Below, piece by piece: positions 31,069 through 35,050 of a stretch of DNA of 35,050 nt; within the stretch, counting starts at the first letter, position 1; each line of letters opens with the position of its first letter. The position numbers and the translations under genes were made by a program. Source of the DNA: JBOGIG01 sp050742455 (GTDB lineage: Bacteria > Actinomycetota > Acidimicrobiia > Acidimicrobiales > JBOGIG01); contig JBOGIG010000021.1 of NCBI GenBank assembly GCA_050742455.1, forward strand, positions 1 through 35,050, read 5' to 3'. The notes below the pieces were generated by a model. The model ran no database searches. It worked only from the letters and a program-made list of their open reading frames with translations, and was not told the origin of the DNA.

Positions 31069-32288
31069 TGGGTCCGCTGGAGGGAGTGCGGGTCGTGGAG
31101 CTGGCCAGCGAGTGGGGCGCCTACGCCGGCAAACTTCTCGCCGATCTGGGAGCCGATGTGGTACTGGTCGAGCCCCCCGGTGGACATCACACGCGCGACT
31201 ACGGCCCCTTCGCCGACGACCTGCCCGATCCGGAGGGGAGCTTGTGGTTCTGGCACTACAACACGAACAAGCGGGGCGTGACCCTCGACCTTGACACGCC
31301 CGCCGGTCGCCGTGGAATCGAGGCTCTGGTCGGCCGATCCGAGGTGGTGCTCGAGGCTGAGCCAACGGGGCGGCTCCATACGCTTGACTTGGGTTACCAA
31401 CAGCTCCGTCAGAGGTGGCCTGGTCTGCTCATGGTGTCGGTGACTCCGTTCGGCCAGTCCGGTCCCCGACACGACGAGGCAGCGACCGACCTGACCCTTC
31501 TGGCGACAGGCGGCCCGGTCTGGTCCTGCGGCTACGACGACCACAGACTTCCGCCAGTGCGCGGCGAGGGCAACCAGGCACTCCATACTGGTGGACATTT
31601 CGCAGTGATGTCGCTGCTCGTGGCCCTGATCGCCCGCGAGGCCGGGGGACCCGGCCAGCACATCGATATCAACCTCAACGCCGCAGCCAACGTGACCACC
31701 GAAGCCGCGTCGTATGCCTGGCTCGCCTCCCAGATGACCGTGCAGCGCCAAACAGGCCGCCACGCCAGTAAGAGCGCTACCCAAGCTACGCAGGTCCGGT
31801 GCTCCGATGGCCGGTGGCTCAATACCGGGGTCCCGCCCCGGCGGCCCCAGGAGTTCGCCAATCTCCTGGCGTGGTTGGAAGAGCTGGGACTGAAGGAAGA
31901 GTTCCCTCTAAGCGTGCTACTTGAGATGGGCAGCGGCTACGAGCACATCTCCATCGCCCAGATTGCCGAGGATCCGATGATGGGCGAGGTTTTCGGAGCC
32001 GGCCGGGAGGCGGTGGCCTTCATCGCGTCGCGGCTGGCGGCATACGAGGTCTTCATCGGTTGCCAACAGCGCGGCATCCCGGTGGGGATCATCTATACCC
32101 CCGACGAAGTAATGGAGGATCCGCACTTTTTGGCTCGCGGGTTTCCCGTGACACTCGAAGACGACCGGTTGGACCGGACCATCGTCTATCCGGGAGCGCC
32201 GTACCAGTTCAGCCGCACTCCCTGGGCACTCATCCGACGGGCTCCACACATCGGCGAGCACAACGCCGAGCTACTAACAACGACATAG
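31068..32288 (+). CDS. CaiB/BaiF CoA-transferase subunit 2, catalytic Asp replaced
   Basis: A 406-residue class III CoA-transferase paralogue: GVRVVELASEWGAYAGKLLA, LGADVVLVEPPGG, NKRGVTLDLDTPAGRRGIEA, LLMVSVTPFGQSGP. At the position of the catalytic Asp it reads NQALHTGGHFAVMSLLVALI, with Leu where subunit 1 has Asp (MDHTGAYVM versus ALHTGGHFA). The CoA-contact segment GGPGQHIDINLNAAANVTTE is kept. It could be a structural or CoA-binding partner of subunit 1, as in heteromeric class III enzymes such as benzylsuccinate CoA-transferase; alternatively it transfers CoA by a ternary-complex mechanism. The start overlaps the upstream stop by one base. The enoyl-CoA hydratase gene follows after 119 bp. 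Confidence 0.88.
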   Translation: MGPLEGVRVVELASEWGAYAGKLLADLGADVVLVEPPGGHHTRDYGPFADDLPDPEGSLWFWHYNTNKRGVTLDLDTPAGRRGIEALVGRSEVVLEAEPTGRLHTLDLGYQQLRQRWPGLLMVSVTPFGQSGPRHDEAATDLTLLATGGPVWSCGYDDHRLPPVRGEGNQALHTGGHFAVMSLLVALIAREAGGPGQHIDINLNAAANVTTEAASYAWLASQMTVQRQTGRHASKSATQATQVRCSDGRWLNTGVPPRRPQEFANLLAWLEELGLKEEFPLSVLLEMGSGYEHISIAQIAEDPMMGEVFGAGREAVAFIASRLAAYEVFIGCQQRGIPVGIIYTPDEVMEDPHFLARGFPVTLEDDRLDRTIVYPGAPYQFSRTPWALIRRAPHIGEHNAELLTTT

Positions 32289-32407
32289 GCAGGCGCTCGC
32301 CCGACGCGCGAAATCGACGGGGTTGGCTCCGTGCCAGAGTCGGTGGCCAAAGGGCCTGCCTACAGACAGCCAACCCGACCCGGTCGATGGGTGTGGGATC
32401 GTGTGGC

Positions 32408-33193
32408 ATGGACTTTTCCACCATAGAGGTGAGCTGTTCCGGCGCCCGGGGAGCGATCACCCTGGACCGGCCGGACAAGCTGAATCCACTCAGCACTACT
32501 ACCCTGATCGAGCTCAGGGACGCGGCGCGCTTGATCGACTCCATCCCGGAGGTCAAAGTGGTCGTGGTGGCCGGTCGCGGCCGTGCATTCAGCGCCGGTG
32601 CCGACCTGGCGTCATTTGCCCGCGGCGAAGGGAGCGCTCGCCCCAATGACGATCGACGCGAGGCGGCCGACGCCGGGCGCCGCATGGCCGATGCCGTCGA
32701 ATCGATGCGGGCGGTCACAGTGGCAAGGCTGCACGGCCATTGCGTGGGAGGGGCGCTCGTCCTGGCCGCGGCTTGTGACTTGCGCATCGCCGCCACAGAC
32801 ACTCGATTTTCCATACCTGAGGTTGACCTGGGGATCCCTTTGGCCTGGGGAGGGATTCCCCGGCTGGTCCGCGAGATCGGGCCGGCTCTCACCAAGGAGC
32901 TCGTTATGACCTGCCGGCCCTTCAGTGCCGCCGAGGCGCAGGCCGCCGGATTTCTCAATCGGGTCGTGCCCGCCGATGATCTGGACGCGGAGGTTGAGAG
33001 TCTGGTCAGCCAACTCGAAGGTAAATCCGCCCTCACCCTGTCAGCCACCAAGCAACACACCAACGCCATCACCGATGCGATGGTGGGGACGGCCCGAGCC
33101 TGGAACGACGCAGATTCACTCATTTCGGCCCTGCATGATCCGGAGTCGAGGTCGCTGGCGGCCGGTTACCTGGAACGATTCGGGAACAGATGA
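32408..33193 (+). CDS. Enoyl-CoA hydratase/isomerase (crotonase) family protein
   Basis: A 261-residue crotonase. The oxyanion-hole segments are RAFSAGADLASF and GHCVGGALVLAAACDLRIAA. Of the two catalytic glutamates of rat enoyl-CoA hydratase, the first (GGGCEL) is replaced: here it reads GGALVL. The second is present in FSIPEVDLGIPLAWGGIPRL. Retaining only the second Glu is seen in some isomerases and other crotonases, so hydration is not assured. C-terminal LVMTCRPFSAAEAQAAGFLN and VVPADDL match the family. The ATG at 32408 gives the usual N-terminus; an ATG at 32387 would add seven residues. It probably acts on the CoA ester made by the upstream CoA-transferases. Confidence 0.88.
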   Translation: MDFSTIEVSCSGARGAITLDRPDKLNPLSTTTLIELRDAARLIDSIPEVKVVVVAGRGRAFSAGADLASFARGEGSARPNDDRREAADAGRRMADAVESMRAVTVARLHGHCVGGALVLAAACDLRIAATDTRFSIPEVDLGIPLAWGGIPRLVREIGPALTKELVMTCRPFSAAEAQAAGFLNRVVPADDLDAEVESLVSQLEGKSALTLSATKQHTNAITDAMVGTARAWNDADSLISALHDPESRSLAAGYLERFGNR

Positions 33194-33327
33194 GCCATCA
33201 GCCACAACCCACACGATGACCCTCGCTCACAACTCGGGTGTCCATCTGCGGCAGTCTTGGGACTGGCGGCGGTGGCCGGGGCGCCCCTGGGACTTCTAAA
33301 AAAGAAATCACTTGTGTAAATAGCGTT

Positions 33328-33333
33328 TAGACT
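33328..33333 (+). promoter_or_regulatory. Leaderless -10 candidate of folE
   Basis: TAGACT is 6 nt before the GTG at 33340, in an AT-rich 40-bp stretch (33295-33335) that contrasts with its surroundings. No ribosome site is seen. The start of transcription would fall at or beside the GTG. Confidence 0.45.
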
Positions 33334-33339
33334 GCTAGG

Positions 33340-34089
33340 GTGCTGGTGATGACTCTCAGGGCAGACGACGAAGCGTGCAGTTCGGGGGTCGAGGTGTTCC
33401 ACGGCGTCGGGCAGACTTGGTCGCGGGCCGCCGTCACAGGCCTCGCCGGGGTGGAGTCGGCCTCTCGGGGGCATCCAACTTTTACTACCATTGCAGGTGG
33501 AGCACCGGCCCGTGCCCGTCAGCCAGTCCCTAACCACGTGGACCTGGCCCGGGCGACGCTGGCGGTAAGCGACCTGCTCGACGCTCTTGGGCTCGACCGT
33601 AGCGACGAGAGCCTGACCGATACCCCGGCCAGAGTGGCCCGGACCTACGCCGAGCTTCTCAATGCCGAGCCGTTCACGGTCACGACGTTCCCCAACGACG
33701 AGGGCTACGACGAGCTGGTCGTGGTGAGCGACATCGCGTTCTCCTCGCTCTGCGAGCACCATCTGCTTCCCTTCACCGGCGTGGCCCATGTCAGCTACCT
33801 TCCCGGTGCGCGCCTGGTGGGGCTGTCCAAGCTGGCCCGGGCGGTAACCCATTTCTCGCGCCGGCTCCAGGTGCAGGAACGCTTGACCAAGCAGGTGGCC
33901 GACTGGCTGGTCGCCACGCTGCAACCCCGGGGTGTGGGAGTGGTGATCGAAGCCGAGCACGCCTGCATGTCGGTTCGCGGGGTCCGTGCCAGCGGGTCGA
34001 GGACCAGGACGTCGGCCTTGGCCGGCCGGGTACGTGATGACGCGTCCACCCGCAGCGAGTTCTTTTCACTGATCGGCGGCCAGCGGTGA
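33340..34089 (+). CDS. folE: GTP cyclohydrolase I
   Basis: A 249-residue enzyme if read from the GTG at 33340. Zinc ligands are C138 and H141 (SSLCEHHLLPFTGVAHV) and C209 (EAEHACMSVRGV); the spacing 0/+3/+71 equals that of E. coli FolE (C110, H113, C181). LVGLSKLARAVTHFSRRLQV and QERLTKQVADWL complete the active site. It converts GTP to 7,8-dihydroneopterin triphosphate, the first step toward folate, or biopterin- and deazapurine-type products. Relative to E. coli there are ~28 extra N-terminal residues; ATG 33349 and GTG 33538 are in-frame alternatives, the latter beginning exactly at DLARATLAVSDLL. No other folate gene is adjacent; it leads a unit with a DUF2231 protein and a patatin. Confidence 0.93.
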   Translation: MLVMTLRADDEACSSGVEVFHGVGQTWSRAAVTGLAGVESASRGHPTFTTIAGGAPARARQPVPNHVDLARATLAVSDLLDALGLDRSDESLTDTPARVARTYAELLNAEPFTVTTFPNDEGYDELVVVSDIAFSSLCEHHLLPFTGVAHVSYLPGARLVGLSKLARAVTHFSRRLQVQERLTKQVADWLVATLQPRGVGVVIEAEHACMSVRGVRASGSRTRTSALAGRVRDDASTRSEFFSLIGGQR

Positions 34090-34125
34090 GCGTATCGATC
34101 ACGAGCAACCAAGGAGGACAATAAA

Positions 34126-34758
34126 GTGAGACACTTCTCGTTCCGTCCGACCCTTAAGATGAAGGGGCGGAAGTTCAAGGGGCTTCGAGGCTACGCAGGC
34201 AAGCCGACGCATCCGCCTTTCACCGATGTGCCGGTGGGGGCGTACGTCATCGCTGCTGGCCTGGACGTGATCTCCTTCGCTGGTGACCACACCAAGTGGA
34301 GTCACGAGTTCTATCAGGCCGCGACCTTCGTGCTGATAGCCGGGTTGCTCGTGTCCCTCGCAGCGGTGGTCACCGGAGTGGTGGACTGGTGGACCTCCAG
34401 CGAAGCCGGTACCCAGGCCCGCCGAACCATCAACGCACACGCGTCGATCATGGTCGTGGCCACCTTGGTGGTCCTGTCCGACCTGGGACTGCGTCTATTC
34501 GACTACCACTCGGCGGCCCAGCCGCCCAACCTGGTCCTGGCCCTCAGCCTGGCGGCGGCCATCATCGTCGGGATAGGAGCCACCTACGGAGGTTCGCTGG
34601 TGTTCGACTACGGGTTCAACGTCGAGACGGCCGGCGACCACCCCGTTTGGCATCACTCCGAGACTGACGTATTCCCCGGCCAGCATGAGAAGGAACCCGT
34701 CCAAGCAGAAGTCCCAGCCTCACTGTCGATGCCGCCCGAATCCAGCGAAGCGTTCTAG
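34126..34758 (+). CDS. DUF2231 family membrane protein
   Basis: A 210-residue protein. After a basic N-terminus, GKPTHPPFTDVPVGAYVIAA is the recognisable start of the DUF2231 domain (G(H/K)P.HP...D.P.G). About four transmembrane helices follow: ~37-52, ~67-88 (FVLIAGLLVSLAAVVTGVVD), ~103-122 (HASIMVVATLVVLSDLGLRL) and ~134-155 (LVLALSLAAAIIVGIGATYG). The family is uncharacterised, and some members sit with heme- or redox-related proteins. The start is a GTG with an excellent AAGGAGGA 7 nt upstream. The C-terminal ~45 residues are hydrophilic. It lies 36 nt after folE and 5 nt before the patatin gene. Confidence 0.88.
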   Translation: MRHFSFRPTLKMKGRKFKGLRGYAGKPTHPPFTDVPVGAYVIAAGLDVISFAGDHTKWSHEFYQAATFVLIAGLLVSLAAVVTGVVDWWTSSEAGTQARRTINAHASIMVVATLVVLSDLGLRLFDYHSAAQPPNLVLALSLAAAIIVGIGATYGGSLVFDYGFNVETAGDHPVWHHSETDVFPGQHEKEPVQAEVPASLSMPPESSEAF

Positions 34759-34763
34759 CGGCG

Positions 34764-35050
34764 ATGACCACGGCGTTCGTGCTCTCCGGGGGTGGGAGCC
34801 TCGGCGCGGTGCAGGTGGGGATGTTGATCGCGCTCGCCGAGCGGGAGATCGCACCGGACCTGCTCGTAGGCACGTCCGTCGGGGCTATCAACGCCGCCTG
34901 GGTGGCGGGCAGGCCGGGGCTCGACGGGGCCCGGCATCTGGCCGAGGTGTGGAAGGTGGTTCACAGACACGACGTCTTCCCCATCCGGCCCCTGGCCGGG
35001 TTGCTCGGGTTCGTGGGCGCCAGGAATTACCTGGTGCCCCCCGCCCACCT
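34764..35050 (+). CDS. Patatin-like phospholipase (3' partial)
   Basis: The first 95 residues run off the right edge. The glycine-rich oxyanion loop is GGGSLGAVQ (residues 9-17) and the nucleophile elbow is GTSVG (S38), both diagnostic of bacterial patatin-like acyl hydrolases of the RssA/YlbK type. The catalytic Asp lies beyond the window. The family hydrolyses phospholipids or other acyl esters. ATG 34764 is 5 nt after the DUF2231 stop, so it is probably co-transcribed with it. The substrate is unknown. Confidence 0.9.
   Translation, partial: MTTAFVLSGGGSLGAVQVGMLIALAEREIAPDLLVGTSVGAINAAWVAGRPGLDGARHLAEVWKVVHRHDVFPIRPLAGLLGFVGARNYLVPPAH

Noticed and set aside
33288..33306. TTCTAAAAAAGAA as a terminator after the crotonase gene
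   Set aside because: There is no GC stem before the A-tract in the right orientation; it reads better as the AT-rich upstream part of the folE promoter.

Overview
This window looks like a chromosomal segment of a high-GC actinobacterium, most likely from the Acidimicrobiia or a near relative. This is inferred from gene content, not from a marker gene. The clues are the GYWLVA-type surface repeat at the left edge, an actinobacterial imuA'-imuB-dnaE2 mutasome operon with a Cheo/LexA-type operator, several acyl-CoA catabolism genes, GTG/TTG starts, and many candidate leaderless promoters (TANNNT ending 6-8 nt before the start codon). It contains no rRNA, tRNA, CRISPR array or insertion sequence that I can support.

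Layout. 1-501: end of a secreted repeat protein with a C-terminal 3D domain. 539-1921 (-): NifU-like domain protein and an SDR epimerase. 2162-5193 (+): MMPL-family exporter overlapping a uroporphyrinogen-III synthase by 4 nt. 5231-7063 (-): secreted CocE/S15-type hydrolase. 7140-8591 (+): MFS transporter. 8585-10421 (-): ATP-grasp ligase and a COG4705-like membrane protein. 10554-11157 (-): DUF433 antitoxin and a frameshifted DUF5615 PIN-like toxin. 11492-17140 (-): imuA'-imuB-dnaE2 behind a LexA-like box. 17282-18306 (+): ParD-like antitoxin with zeta toxin. 18364-24169: MDR reductase, acyl-CoA synthetase, RHH/MazF pair, acyl-CoA dehydrogenase and alpha/beta hydrolase. 24106-26524: EamA exporter divergent from a MocR-type regulator, with a perfect 16-bp palindrome between them. 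26518-29709: TetR regulator divergent from a PF10118 di-iron protein plus Baeyer-Villiger-type monooxygenase operon. 29833-33193: two coupled CaiB/BaiF CoA-transferase subunits and an enoyl-CoA hydratase/isomerase. 33340-35050: GTP cyclohydrolase I, a DUF2231 membrane protein and the start of a patatin-like phospholipase.

How the genes may work together. Roughly 18.4-33.2 kb reads as accessory acyl-CoA/ketone catabolism: activation (acyl-CoA synthetase, CoA-transferases), oxidation (acyl-CoA dehydrogenase, BVMO, MDR reductase), hydration or isomerisation (crotonase) and hydrolysis (alpha/beta hydrolase), with local TetR and MocR regulators. The centre (10.5-18.3 kb) is a stress module: an SOS mutagenesis operon flanked by toxin-antitoxin loci.

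The most notable observations are: (i) in-frame minisatellites (12- or 18-bp units) in all three mutasome genes, with similar tracts in hemD, the ParD-like antitoxin and the TetR gene; (ii) a LexA-like box abutting a leaderless -10 in front of imuA', with a ParD/zeta operon starting about 115 bp away on the other strand; (iii) the palindrome that would control both the MocR gene and its divergent exporter, whose start codons overlap; (iv) a CoA-transferase pair in which only the first subunit keeps the expected catalytic Asp; and (v) a repeated leaderless-promoter pattern. All assignments are by reading motifs; no database search was run.
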